Assembly (NCBI RefSeq): GCF_004801315.1
Contig: NZ_SSNW01000018.1
Span: 3,883 to 67,882, forward strand
DNA: 64,000 nt
Origin: Deinococcus sp. Arct2-2
GTDB lineage: Bacteria; Deinococcota; Deinococci; Deinococcales; Deinococcaceae
Reading direction: 5' to 3'
Below the pieces are notes generated by a model. The model ran no database searches and was not told the DNA's origin. It saw nothing but the letters and a program-made list of their open reading frames with translations. A program made the position numbers and the translations under genes. Position 1 is the stretch's first letter. Each line of letters begins with the position of its first letter. Of this stretch, positions 17,388-26,893 are shown in pieces.

Positions 17388-17513
17388 TTCTTGATCCTTG
17401 CCTAGGTTGCCAAGTCTTTGAAGGCTGGGCAACAAAACCCCCCTTAAGGGGAGGACAAGGGCTGGCTGCGAAGCCAACTGGGGGTTGCTCAGCCCAATCA
17501 GGATCAATACGTA
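17388..17513. repeat. Imperfect inverted-repeat element before DUF1349 gene
   Basis: The ends are near-complementary (TTGATCCTTGCCTAGGTTGCC on the left; the reverse complement of the right end reads TTGATCCTGATTGGGCTGAG). Inside are further self-complementary pieces (CCCCTTAAGGGG, and GGCTG/GCGAAGCC next to each other). It lies between the permease stop and the ribosome-binding site of the next gene. It could be an mRNA hairpin that separates expression of the two halves of the operon, or a small non-autonomous mobile element. Confidence 0.5.
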
Positions 17514-17553
17514 AAAGGCAAAAACGCTCTGAAGAAAGGAGGATACTTTTCCT

Positions 17554-18207
17554 ATGTTAGATGGACTTCCAGCCACCGACGTGCTCCAGACGCCTTGGTC
17601 AGGCATGAGCTGGCAGCACGCGCCGCCGCAGGCCCAAGTGACGGCAGACGGAGCGTTAGAGGTACGCACGGGCGACCAGACGGATTTTTGGCAGGCCACC
17701 CATTACGGGTTTACGCACAGCAACGGTCATGCCCTGCTGCAAGCAGCGCCCTCAGAATTTACGGCTTGTGTGCGCGTGCGCGGCGAATACCTGCAATTGT
17801 ACGATCAGGCGGGCCTGATGGTGTGGGCCGACGATACCCACTGGCTCAAAGCAGGCGTGGAGTACGTGGAGCAGAACGGGCAGCAGCGGCAGCAATGGAG
17901 CGCCGTCCTGACCCGCGATTTTTCAGACTGGAGTGTGATGCCTGCCGAGGCCCACGCCGCCGTTTGGTTCCGGGTGATCCGGCGGGCCGACGCTGTGATC
18001 GTCCATGCCCGTCCAGACTCCACGGAATCTGCGCCTGCCCCCACCGCCTGGACATTGCTCAGACTGGCCTATTTTCCGCCGACTCTGCCAGTCCGGGTGG
18101 GCGTGATGGCCTGTAGCCCACAGCGGGCCGGATTTCAGGCGACCTTCGATCAGTTTACCCTCACCCCTTCCGATGCCCGTTCTCTCCACGAACTCACCCA
18201 ACCCTGA
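17554..18207 (+). CDS. DUF1349 domain-containing protein
   Basis: 217 residues. WQATHYGFTHSNGHALLQ, YDQAGLMVWADDTHWLKAGVEY and VGVMACSP follow the pattern of DUF1349, a concanavalin-like beta-sandwich family related to yeast REE1. A strong AAAGGAGG precedes the ATG. There is no signal peptide, so it is probably cytoplasmic. Its biochemical role is unknown; it sits between the exporter and the sensor kinase. Confidence 0.8.
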   Translation: MLDGLPATDVLQTPWSGMSWQHAPPQAQVTADGALEVRTGDQTDFWQATHYGFTHSNGHALLQAAPSEFTACVRVRGEYLQLYDQAGLMVWADDTHWLKAGVEYVEQNGQQRQQWSAVLTRDFSDWSVMPAEAHAAVWFRVIRRADAVIVHARPDSTESAPAPTAWTLLRLAYFPPTLPVRVGVMACSPQRAGFQATFDQFTLTPSDARSLHELTQP

Positions 18208-18209
18208 CT

Positions 18210-19358
18210 ATGGCTACCCGCTCTCGCCGCCTCAACATCTGGGATTTTTTCCCGCTGATCTGGCTGGGGTTTCTGGTCTTCCCGCTGGGCAGCTTCTGGG
18301 AAGTGCCGCGCAGCCCGCTACAGGTGGCCCTGTTTCTGGCCCTGATCACCGGGTTCATCGTTCTGTATTTGCGGGTCTTCTGGCCCGGCCTCCGCAGCGC
18401 ACAGGTGCAGCAATCCTGGGCAGTGGTAGGCTGGGCCTTGTCGCTGGCCAGCTATTTCGTGCTGCTTCCGGTGATCGGGGGAACGGCCACCACATTCCTG
18501 ATCTACGGGGCCAGCATGATCGGATTTCAGGGGCGCACAGGCACCGCGTTCTGGCTGGCCTTCCTGAACATGACGGTGATGGTGTGGCCCTTCTGGACAG
18601 GCACGTACCGCCCCGACGACCTGTGGTGGCTGGCCCCCAACCTGCTGTTTACCCTGGTGGCGGCCTATGCCAACCACGCCAGTTATGCCCAGCGCGTCGC
18701 GGGTGCACGGCTGGCGCAGGTGCAGCGCGAAAACGAGCGCCTGGCCGCCGACGCCGAACGCGAACGGATTGCCCGCGACCTGCATGATCTACTGGGCCAC
18801 ACCCTCAGCGTGATCGTGCTGAAAAGCGAGTTGGCCGCCCGCCTGACAGAGCGCGATCCGTCCCGCGCCGCACAGGAAATCCGCGAAGTGGAGCGCATCA
18901 GCAGAGACGCCCTGACCGAGGTGAGGGCCGCCGTGCAGGGCTACCGGGGCAGCGGCCTGAATGCCGAACTGGCCCGTGCCAAGGTGGCGCTGGACGCGGC
19001 GGGCGTGCGCCTGACCGTGACCGAGGCTCTACCGGAATTGCCCGCCCGCACTGAAGCCAGCGCGGCCATGCTGCTGCGCGAGGCGGTGACGAATGTAGTG
19101 CGCCACGCCCGCGCCCACGAGGTCAGGATTACGCTGACGCCCACGCCACGCGGTCACCGACTGGTCATCAAAGATGACGGCATCGGCGGCCAGACGCCCG
19201 AAGGCAGCGGCCTGACCGGGATGCGTGAGCGGTTGAGGGCGCTGGGCGGCAGCCTGACCCGCGACGGCACAGCGGGCACGACCCTGACCGCCGACCTGCC
19301 CGGCCCCGAAGCGGACGAGTCTGCACGCGACCTTCTGCCAGACGGACTGCGCCTGTGA
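18210..19358 (+). CDS. Sensor histidine kinase (NarL/DesK type)
   Basis: 382 residues: an N-terminal membrane part of about 5 helices (residues 12-170), then a HisKA_3 domain with phosphoacceptor His 192 in RDLHDLLGHTLSV, and a GHKL ATPase domain with N-box LLREAVTNVVRHA, G1 motif DDGIGG and GLTGMRERLRALGG. It overlaps the response-regulator start (GTGA). The membrane part lacks a large extracellular loop, as in DesK- and LiaS-like sensors of membrane state. Confidence 0.93.
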   Translation: MATRSRRLNIWDFFPLIWLGFLVFPLGSFWEVPRSPLQVALFLALITGFIVLYLRVFWPGLRSAQVQQSWAVVGWALSLASYFVLLPVIGGTATTFLIYGASMIGFQGRTGTAFWLAFLNMTVMVWPFWTGTYRPDDLWWLAPNLLFTLVAAYANHASYAQRVAGARLAQVQRENERLAADAERERIARDLHDLLGHTLSVIVLKSELAARLTERDPSRAAQEIREVERISRDALTEVRAAVQGYRGSGLNAELARAKVALDAAGVRLTVTEALPELPARTEASAAMLLREAVTNVVRHARAHEVRITLTPTPRGHRLVIKDDGIGGQTPEGSGLTGMRERLRALGGSLTRDGTAGTTLTADLPGPEADESARDLLPDGLRL

Positions 19359-19957
19359 TCCGCGTCTTGCTGGCCGAAGATCAGTCGATGGTGCTGGGGG
19401 CGCTGTCCGCCCTGCTGTCTCTGGAAGACGATCTCAGCGTGGTGGGCACGGCCACCGACGGCGAGGCGGCGCTGGAACTGGTTCGCACCCTGTTGCCCGA
19501 TGTCCTCGTGACCGATATAGAAATGCCGCGCTTGAGCGGGCTGGATCTGGCTGCCCGTGTGCGCGAAGACTACCCCGCCGTGCGCGTGATCATCGTGACG
19601 ACCTTTGCCCGCAGCGGCTACCTCCGCCGGGCACTGGACGCCGGGGCACGCGGGTATTTGCTCAAGGACGCGCCCGCCACCCAGCTTGCACAGGCCATCC
19701 GCCAGGTGCAGGGCGGGGGCCGCGCCATTGCCCCCGCCCTGGCAGAACGCGCGTGGGACGACCCTGACCCCCTGACCGAGCGAGAACGGCAAGTGCTGCG
19801 CGAAGCCGAGAGCGGCACCTCGACCGCCGCCATCGCTGCCGGCCTCGGCCTGTCCGAAGGCACGGTCAGAAACTACCTGTCGGAAGCGATCAGCAAGCTG
19901 GGAGCTGCCAACCGCGCCGAGGCAGCAAAGCGGGCGCGGGAGAAGGGCTGGTTATGA
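19355..19957 (+). CDS. LuxR-family DNA-binding response regulator
   Basis: 200 residues starting at GTG over the kinase stop. The receiver domain has the acidic pair AEDQ near residue 8, phosphoacceptor Asp 54 (VTDIEMPRLSG) and Lys in YLLKDAP; the C-terminal LuxR helix-turn-helix reads LTERERQVLREAESG and GLSEGTVRNYL. It is the cognate partner of the kinase and probably regulates the exporter genes upstream. Confidence 0.94.
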   Translation: MIRVLLAEDQSMVLGALSALLSLEDDLSVVGTATDGEAALELVRTLLPDVLVTDIEMPRLSGLDLAARVREDYPAVRVIIVTTFARSGYLRRALDAGARGYLLKDAPATQLAQAIRQVQGGGRAIAPALAERAWDDPDPLTERERQVLREAESGTSTAAIAAGLGLSEGTVRNYLSEAISKLGAANRAEAAKRAREKGWL

Positions 19958-20238
19958 GGACTTAACCTAGCGAGGGCATCCGATGCCGCCCTTCAGAATG
20001 AGAAAACAATGAGTCGGGGGGCAGTGCGAAAGGGAAGCTTTCTCAACGAGAGGAAAACAGTGATGGACACGGCCTTTTCCTGTTGCACAAGCCTGTTGCC
20101 TTTATCCTGATTCACTCCACAGGTTTTTGCACTGCCATTCAGTGTCCACAGCCTCACTTACGCCATGAGCATTGGCCCTCACTGCTCTGAATTCAGGGTG
20201 AGCTGTCCTCAAGTTGTCCCACTGTTGGGCCTGCTGAG

Positions 20239-20799
20239 TTAAGACTTGGAGTCGCAAGAGCCGGGCCAAGCCCGAATCAGGGCTTCGGCTTTCTCCAGCG
20301 TTGGCTGCTCGCCCTTGTCCCGGATGGCGCGTCCTGCCTCGAGGCCATACTCAAAGCTGGTTGCGGTCATGACGTAAGCTCCAAAGGCTGCCGCACGCGC
20401 ATACTGCACATCAAAGTCGGCTTCCTCGTTCCCGGTCTCGGGCTGGGTCATCAGTTGCCGTAAAGCAGCGTTTGGATAGGGCGCGACCTTGCCCAAGGTA
20501 CTCGCGGCGGCGCTGAAACGTCCTCCCAAGACACCGTAGAGTTCTGGATGCCCCACGATGTACTCCAGATACTCCAACGCAGTTTCCGGCTCTTTGGCTT
20601 GGGGAGCGTACTGGATAGCGTAGTTGATCCAGAAGCCATCCGATGCTTCGTTGAAGGCGTACACCACGTCGCGGAACAACGTGTCCAGTTCAGTGTTCGG
20701 CTCATCAAGGCATACCTCCAGTGCGGTGATCAATGCTGGAGAGGCATCCTCAAAGGGCGTCCAGCGCTCACAGGCCGTCCTGAGTTCTTGAACGTTCAT
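20239..20799 (-). CDS. Putative immunity protein downstream of orphan toxin tail
   Basis: The 186-residue acidic product (MNVQELRTACERW...) has no family that I recognise. It overlaps the stop of the toxin-tail remnant (ATGA), the arrangement seen for toxin/immunity pairs in polymorphic-toxin arrays, and lies downstream of the effector-Tdi1 pair on the same strand. Immunity function is therefore an inference from position and size. Confidence 0.6.
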   Translation of the reverse strand: MNVQELRTACERWTPFEDASPALITALEVCLDEPNTELDTLFRDVVYAFNEASDGFWINYAIQYAPQAKEPETALEYLEYIVGHPELYGVLGGRFSAAASTLGKVAPYPNAALRQLMTQPETGNEEADFDVQYARAAAFGAYVMTATSFEYGLEAGRAIRDKGEQPTLEKAEALIRAWPGSCDSKS

Positions 20800-21134
20800 C
20801 CGCCATCCAAAATATCGGACAAGAGGCGCAGCGGTGCCGTGGCCTGCATCAAAGCCGTCTCAATGGCGGTGTTAGCCGCGACGTTCCCACCCTTCGAAAA
20901 CTTGGCGAGGGAGGCCATGCTCTGCTTCACCACATCCAGTTCCAGCTGGCCTTACTCCCAGAGCCGCTGTAGAGAGGGTGAAGCAGTCCCAGCCTTGACC
21001 GAGGGGATGTGGCCACGCAACGCTCCGTAGGATGCAGCGCTAAAGGCCCGAAACATCTTGAAGCCGCACTCTGAGCCCCTGCTTCTCAATCCCATCGTCC
21101 CTGTAAGGTCAGGAACGGCAGCAACACGGCCGCG
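20796..21134 (-). pseudogene. Orphan polymorphic-toxin C-terminal remnant
   Basis: An open frame of 113 codons with no start codon of its own runs VAAVPDLTGTMGLRSRGSEC, MFRAFSAASYGALRGHIPSV, a TAA at 20952-20954, then VVKQSMASLAKFSKGGNVAA to the end. Frame and amino-acid composition stay coding-like on both sides of the stop. I read it as a displaced toxin tail (an orphan cassette) left behind when the upstream effector took its place; the catalytic family is not recognised. Confidence 0.55.
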
Positions 21135-21166
21135 TCAAATCATCCGCTCTGCCCACTCCATGCTCT

Positions 21167-21784
21167 CTAGGGTGCCGACTCCGTTGGAAGCCCCAGAGGA
21201 TTCCAGCCTTCACGCACAGCTGAGGTGGCGATATCGGCAACCATCAACAGGTATTCGCGCAGCGGAACAATTTTTGTTTCTTTGAGACTGCCGTTCCCAC
21301 CGAGAGCCAACACCGGAACATACCCGTACATCTGATCGGCTTTGAGGGGGCCGAGTTTTTTCAGTGCCCGGAGGTGCTCCCGGTGTGTTTGGCTGCCTTC
21401 CCGAATCAAGGTGCCGGAGATCATCGGCTCAAGGAGTTCCCACTCGCCAAAATGCATGGCACGGGCAATTTGAGGGTGGATCAGGTAGAGCTGCTCTTGA
21501 AGCACCGCATACAAATCTCCATAGGAGGTGCGAGCGAACACCAAAAATTCACGCTGAGGGCCAAAAAATGCGCGGATGATCTCTTTGAAGTCGTCTGGAT
21601 TCGTGAACCACAGTTCGCCCTGTCCATGGGACGTGAGCCCATGGTTCTCCCAGATCGCCAGCAGCACGGCGGGCAGGCTGTGCTGATAGGTCTGGAGGGT
21701 GGCAGGTAAAACATCTTCGTAAGGGTCGCAGCCAAATTCTTCCGTCAAGATCTCAAAGTGCAGCAGGTCAATGGGTTGCTTCAT
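21167..21784 (-). CDS. Tdi1-like immunity protein (GAD-like and DUF1851 domains)
   Basis: 205 residues. The N-terminal half (IWENHGLTSHGQGELWFTNP, in the GAD-like fold) and the C-terminal half (FARTSYGDLYAV, YGYVPVLALGGNGSLKETK) match the two-domain layout of Tdi1, which neutralises the Tde1 DNase of Agrobacterium. The ATG at 21784 lies just past the effector stop, so the two are translationally coupled. The pairing with an Ntox15-type toxin end is the known Tde1/Tdi1 combination, which supports both assignments. Confidence 0.82.
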   Translation of the reverse strand: MKQPIDLLHFEILTEEFGCDPYEDVLPATLQTYQHSLPAVLLAIWENHGLTSHGQGELWFTNPDDFKEIIRAFFGPQREFLVFARTSYGDLYAVLQEQLYLIHPQIARAMHFGEWELLEPMISGTLIREGSQTHREHLRALKKLGPLKADQMYGYVPVLALGGNGSLKETKIVPLREYLLMVADIATSAVREGWNPLGLPTESAP

Positions 21785-21786
21785 CT

Positions 21787-24700
21787 TCACCTCAATACCA
21801 AGTGCACATTCACATAGCTGGTGGCCCGGTCAGCGTTGGGAACGGCATCACATGCCGCTTTCAACTGCACAATTTTTCCGCCCGAGTTCCATTGTGTTCC
21901 CAAAAAGCTGTTGACGTCGCTGTTTCCGAGACCTTGAATGTCTAAGAGATAATCTCCACCAGCAATTTTATCGGGCATGTGAAGCGCGGCTTGGGTGGCG
22001 ATGAAGGTGGCAACGCGGGTTTTGGCGTCTTGTCGGGCTTGCAAGGCGGCTTGGCGAGCGGACTGTCCTTCGGCCAGATATTGCCGCGTCAAGCGGGCCG
22101 TCAGCTGGAGTTCCAGCCGCGCTCCCTCTGCTTCCCGGTAGCGGGTGCGGGCGCTGGCATCCGAGGTTTGAACGTTTTGACGAGTTGACCTCGCTGCTCC
22201 TGGATAGAAAGGATAGCGGCGCAGCCATTCGGCAACCGTCATCCGTTTGAGGGCGTTTTCCTGTTCAGCGAGTTGCAGGGCCAGTTCCTGTTGGTCATAG
22301 CGGCGAGTGGCACCCCGGCTGGTCGGTACCCGGTTGAACGTCAGCGTGACGGGACTCATGGTGTGCGTGCCGCCCGCATGAGCGTTGATTTCATCGAGCA
22401 ATTTCTGTGCATGACGGGCTACCCGCGCCGTGATGTTGCTGGCACGCATACCCATTTCGATTTTGGCTTCCCGCTCAGCCACAGGCAAGGTGGTCGTGGC
22501 GGTCAGCAGGGCCTGCTTTTCCAGCTTCACTTGCCCCAAGCCATAGGCCAAATGCGGCTGAATGGATTTATTAAAGACTTGGCGCGGATCCGCCCCCAGA
22601 CTGGCGCGAGCTTGTTGAGCGAAGAACAGCAGTTGTTCACTGGCTTCTTTGGGCGTCGAAGCGATCATCAACTTCACGTTGTTGGGTTTGATCTCTGCCC
22701 AAACGCTGTGCTGTTCCCCACCGCCCCGGAACGACTTGCGGCCAAAAAGACCGGTAACCAAGGCCCGGGTCCGTGCGGCCACGGTCTGCGCACTGGTTGC
22801 CACCGTTCGCCCGGCGCTCCGGGCTGCTCCAGTTGTCTTGACGACCAAGGCTTTGATGCGGGCCACCACCTTATCCAGTACCCGGTCCAGCTTGCCCCGC
22901 ACTTTATTGATGACGGCCTTGATCTTAGCCCCCAGATTGCCGAGGCCCAGCAGTTTGCCCAAGAAGCCCAGCGCCACCGGAATGCTGCGGGCCAGGGTGC
23001 TTTCGATGCCCGTGATCGCTGCGCCGATGTTGCCCGCCGCAATCGCACTGACGCTGGCGAGGGCACTGGTCACCACGCCCATGAGCTGTTGCCCTTGCTG
23101 CACGAGGAACTGCACACTGCGGAACGCCCCGATCAGGGCGTTCACAAAGCCGCCGCCGGGAATGAGCATCGTCGCCACTTTGGTGATGCCTGCCATGACC
23201 ACGCTTTTGGTCACTTCTGTCTTCAGATTGCTGGCGACTTCGCTGCTGATGCTGCTCTGATTGGCCTTGATCTCAGACGCCTTATGCAGGCCACCCTTCA
23301 GGGTTTTCAAGGTGTCCAGCGTGCCTTCAGCCTGGCGCACTTGTTTTTCGCCATTCGGCCCGAGGCTTTTGACCAAGCGGCCCCGCATGGCCTGATACGT
23401 CAAGCCCATGACACTCAGGGCCGTCAGGAACACGCCTTGCAGATCCAACTTGGCGGGGAAGGCAATGCCACTGGCCCCGGTGAGCCATTGCCCTAAGCCG
23501 TTCTGCAGGTGCTTGGGGGCGTTTTGGGCAAAGCGGCTGAAGCCCCCTTTCAAAGCCCCCAGCAAATGACCGGCAAACTTGGCTGGGTTTTTCAGGACTT
23601 GCAGGATCAGGTCACCACTGCCCCGCAACTTGGCGATGACCTGTTGCCCCACTGGGGCTAAGCCTGCTGTCAGAGCGGTCAACCCAATCTCAGCGATCTT
23701 GTGGGCACTGCCGACGATCAACGCCTTCAGGCCACTGATGCGGCGGGTGATGGCGGTCTTGGCGGCTCCCAGATCCGCCTTGCTGATGGCCTTGCCGACT
23801 TCCCCCAGTGCGCCACCCAAATCCAGTTTGCCGAGCTCGGCTTTGAACCACGCCCATGCCTTGGGAATCGCCCCAGTCTCTTTCAGGGCTTTGAGGACGT
23901 CTTTCAGTGGCCCCGGCACCCAGCCTGCGAGGGCATCGAGAATGGCATGAGGATTGGCCGCCATCGTTTTACCGGTGACCAAATCTTTGCCAAAAGCCAT
24001 GGTGAGTTCCCGGTAGCCGGGAATCGCGGTCAGGGCAGAGGCGAGACCGGATTTGGCCTGATCGGCCACCCACGTCAACGGATTGCCAAAGCGTTGCACG
24101 GCTTGGGGTTGGAGATCCGTCAAGGGCTTAAGGGAGAGGGCTTGGGCGGCTCCTGTTTGAACCCGTGTCAGGGCAGAAGCATGGGTGTAGATGCCCGGCG
24201 CATGGGGAGTGGGGGCCTGTTTGACGGGGAGCGTCGCCAACTTCTTGCCCATCCGCCGGGCTTCGCTCTCCAAGCCTGCATCGGGATCAACGCCCGCCTT
24301 GACATTGCCCTTACTCTGCTGCACCGTGTGGGTGGCTTCGTGCGCGAGGAGTTCAAGACCACTCTGGGTATTGGGATTGAACTGGCCGCTACGAAAGTAG
24401 ATGTCAGTCCCGGTGGTAAAGGCTAAGGCATTGACCTTCTTTGCCAACAGATCCGCTTCGGCGTCGTCATGAATGCGCACTCGGCTCAGGTCGTGGTTCA
24501 GGCCTTGTTTAAGGTGGCGCAGGATCGCAGCGGGCAATGGATTGCCGCTCCCACGCCGCGCTTGAATCCGTTGCAGGACAGGCTGCAACGCTTCAGCTTC
24601 TAGTTCCGCTTTCTTGCGTTGCAAGGTCTGCTGAGTCAGTGCCACTTGATCCTGAGCATCTTGCTCGGCTTGCCTCTGGAGAGCGGTCTCCACTGCTCGT

Positions 24701-25305
24701 TGCAAGGCGGGCCGTTCGCCTGCAGGAATCAGCGCCATCACGGCGCGGGCCACCTGCCCACTGGCGGGATGTCGCTGTAGAGCCACCAGATGCTCAGCGT
24801 AGTGGGCTTGACGCACTGCTGGAGGCTGACGGTCTTGCCGGTACCCCTGCTGCAAGACCTGCGCCACCTGCCGTTACAGGGCCGTAAACTGCCCCGCTTG
24901 ATGCACGTCCATCAAGCGGCTTTCGGCTTGCTCAGCCTGAAACCGCATCACCGTCACCCACTCGGCAGGCGATTGCGGTTTCAGGGGTGGGGAAGCAGGA
25001 GTGTGTTGCCGTTGTAAGGCAGCAGATAACGTCGCAGGAAGCAGGGGAGGCAACACATCAAGTTGGCGTTGTACCGCGGCCTGCTCGGTGGCCAATCGCT
25101 GGACTTCGCGCTGTTCGTATTGGCTGGCCTGCAAGACCGGCTGTGTTGCACGGCGTTGCGCCGAAACGGGCCGGAAGGTGTGGGCCGTCAAGGCCCGCTG
25201 AACCGCCTCTGTCGGGTTTGGAAGTGGCTCAACCGGAGCCGGGACAACCCACTGGGGCAAGACCGTTTGCGATGTTGCCCCCTTGCGCTTGACCGACTCG
25301 TACAT
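21787..25305 (-). pseudogene. DUF4157 effector with C-terminal Ntox15-type DNase domain, interrupted by in-frame TAA
   Basis: One frame of 1172 codons is broken only by TAA at 24874-24876 (LTAL-type context FTAL*RQVAQVLQQG; CAA to TAA would explain it). The 143-residue head is Gln-rich; the 1026-residue remainder (possible GTG start at 24867) has DUF4157 with the HExxH-like LAHEATHTVQQS, a long Ala/Gly-rich helical middle, and a tail with HMPDKIAGG (HxxD) and VNSFLGTQW, the signature of Ntox15/Tde1 nucleases. DUF4157 marks cargo of extracellular contractile injection systems and related toxins. The immunity gene follows immediately. The protein may be lost, or made from the internal start without its head. 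Confidence 0.82.
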
Positions 25306-25314
25306 GGGTTCAGT

Positions 25315-25611
25315 CTACTGCCCGTCGTGACCACCGGGGCGCAAGAGACTGACGGCTTGTCCTTCTGCCCAAGCGAGGAATTGCCGGACACCTCGCTTAT
25401 AGGCGGCAATGGTATGCGGACGGGTGAGCACGCCCGAGCCGCCAGCATGACTGAGATAAGCCGTGGTCAATGAGACGAGAGCGGCCGCATTTTTTTCCCC
25501 GGCCGCTTGAACGGCGCGTCGCCTGAGTTCATCGTCATGAAGGCTCGTCCATTCTCGGCTCAAGGCCAGGAGGTCTCCTCGAAACAGCTCAAGAGTAGTC
25601 CCCATCTCCAT
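25315..25611 (-). pseudogene. Tyrosine recombinase/integrase, N-terminal stub
   Basis: 98 codons from ATG 25611. AYLSHAGGSGVLTRPHTIAA and YKRGVRQFLAWAEGQAVSLL is the SAM-like core-binding domain of XerC/D-type recombinases as found in Deinococcus. The catalytic domain (R-H-R-Y) is absent: the frame ends 10 bp before the toxin gene start. The toxin locus therefore seems to have been placed into, or deleted away, the rest of this gene. Confidence 0.7.
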
Positions 25612-25687
25612 TTCGACTTCTTCAGGCCTAAAACACCTTAGAGCAGAAAAACATGAGGCTGTACCTGGGTAAAATACGAGACACCTT

Positions 25688-26539
25688 TTATCCAAGACTC
25701 TCGCGGGCTGGGCCACCGTACGCCACCACGGCTTCGAGGAAGGTTGTGAGGTTATCCGGCCCTTCAGCTCGCGGTTCGGGAATAGCGAAGGTTACTTCTG
25801 CGAACGTGCTGTCGTCATTCTTCAGATGGTCGCCCAGCGCAAAGAGCATGGCCGGAGCCACCACGGCCGGGTCATTGGCGAACACGCCGCATCCCCACGC
25901 GCCCAGAATCAAGTGATCCGTACCGAGCTCCTCCGCGGCCCGCAGTACTAGGCGGGTGCGAACACGGATGCGTTCTCCCGCTTCACACTGCCGTGCCGGG
26001 TCTCCTGGAAACTCACGCAGGTTCGGTGCCGCACAGCTGATGATGTTCGCCCGCCTCGGCGAGATCGGCTGGCCATGCTCATCGAGGAAGAATAAAACGC
26101 CAGGAGAGAGTACGGCGGCGTCCGCACCCATGATCCCTGCTGCGCGTCCTGCTTCATAAAAAGGGCGCGCAGCGTCACACGACAACGACGAAAAAAGCGT
26201 CGACGTTCGGCACAGGTCCTCTTCCTGCGCGAGACTGCCGGTCAGGAAACCCCCACCGACCCGCGTGCCGGAAGCGAAGTTCAGGACCGTCACACGCGCG
26301 CCAGCAGGTGCCCGGTGGACCGCCTGGGTGCTCGTCGCGCCCATCACGGACACCTTCGGCCAGGGACGTTCGGGACCGCATCTCACAGGTGGAAGGCTCT
26401 GCAAGACGCGCGTGCCGCTGACCAACGCGTCCAGCTCCAGAGAAACGGTCTGGTCACCGAGGGTGTACTGCGCAGCGTCCAGAAGCGCCAATACGTCCTG
26501 CGTGCGCTTCTGGCGTTGAGCGCGGCTGCTGTGCGTCAT
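25688..26539 (-). CDS. TIGR02452 family protein (bacterial-type poly(ADP-ribose) glycohydrolase)
   Basis: 283 residues starting at the ATG preceded by AAAGGAGAGAG; upstream in-frame ATGs lack such a site. The catalytic signature of macrodomain-type PARG is intact: VGGGFLTGSLAQEEDL (GGG followed by two Glu), with NFASGTRVGGG just before and ILGAWGCGVFANDP near the C-terminus. It removes ADP-ribose from proteins. It lies next to a mobile toxin locus, so a role in countering ADP-ribosylating toxins or phage defence is conceivable but not shown. Confidence 0.85.
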   Translation of the reverse strand: MTHSSRAQRQKRTQDVLALLDAAQYTLGDQTVSLELDALVSGTRVLQSLPPVRCGPERPWPKVSVMGATSTQAVHRAPAGARVTVLNFASGTRVGGGFLTGSLAQEEDLCRTSTLFSSLSCDAARPFYEAGRAAGIMGADAAVLSPGVLFFLDEHGQPISPRRANIISCAAPNLREFPGDPARQCEAGERIRVRTRLVLRAAEELGTDHLILGAWGCGVFANDPAVVAPAMLFALGDHLKNDDSTFAEVTFAIPEPRAEGPDNLTTFLEAVVAYGGPARESLG

Positions 26540-26621
26540 CTCTCTCCTTTCAGGGCAATGGGCTGGCCTCTGGGCGGGAGCAACTGACGTCATCCGTGCC
26601 TGCCGGCTTTCCACACTGTGC

Positions 26622-26756
26622 CTCCTACAATTTCAGCACAACCAGAACTTCAAATGCGCCTCTCCCCAGATCTCCCTGACCGTCGTCATTGGTGATGGCG
26701 CCTATGTCAATGTGGATGTCGTGATCTATGACGATGTTCCCTTGGTCTTGAAGTAG
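26622..26756 (+). pseudogene. C-terminal gene remnant, unknown
   Basis: The plus strand reads QFQHNQNFKCASPQISLTVV, then GDGAYVNVDVVIYDDVPLVL and a TAG. The alternating hydrophobic pattern looks like real beta-strand protein, but no start codon lies upstream in frame and no family is recognised. Confidence 0.3.
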
Positions 26757-26823
26757 GCATAGATGTTTAGGAGTCTCGAGCAGAGAGATGCAGGGCCGTC
26801 TCTGGCCTCACTGGCCTTAGGCC

Positions 26824-26850
26824 AAAGAAGAAGGCGACCCGGAGGCCGCC
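26824..26850 (-). terminator. Intrinsic terminator of the repeat-protein gene
   Basis: On the minus strand GGCGGCC-tccg-GGTCGCC forms a 7-bp stem (one G-T pair) followed by TTCTTCTTT. A second hairpin, CTGGGGG/CCCCCAG, stands just before it at 26867-26884. Both lie directly downstream of the secreted-protein stop codon. Confidence 0.7.
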
Positions 26851-26893
26851 TGTGATGTTGAGAGCCCTGGGGGGTCACCCCCAGAATTTGAGC

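Noticed and set aside
22273..23496. 407-codon open frame antisense to the DUF4157 effector (mirror 36623-37846)
   Set aside because: It lies wholly inside the effector gene on the other strand and has low-complexity His/Gln/Ala composition with no motif.
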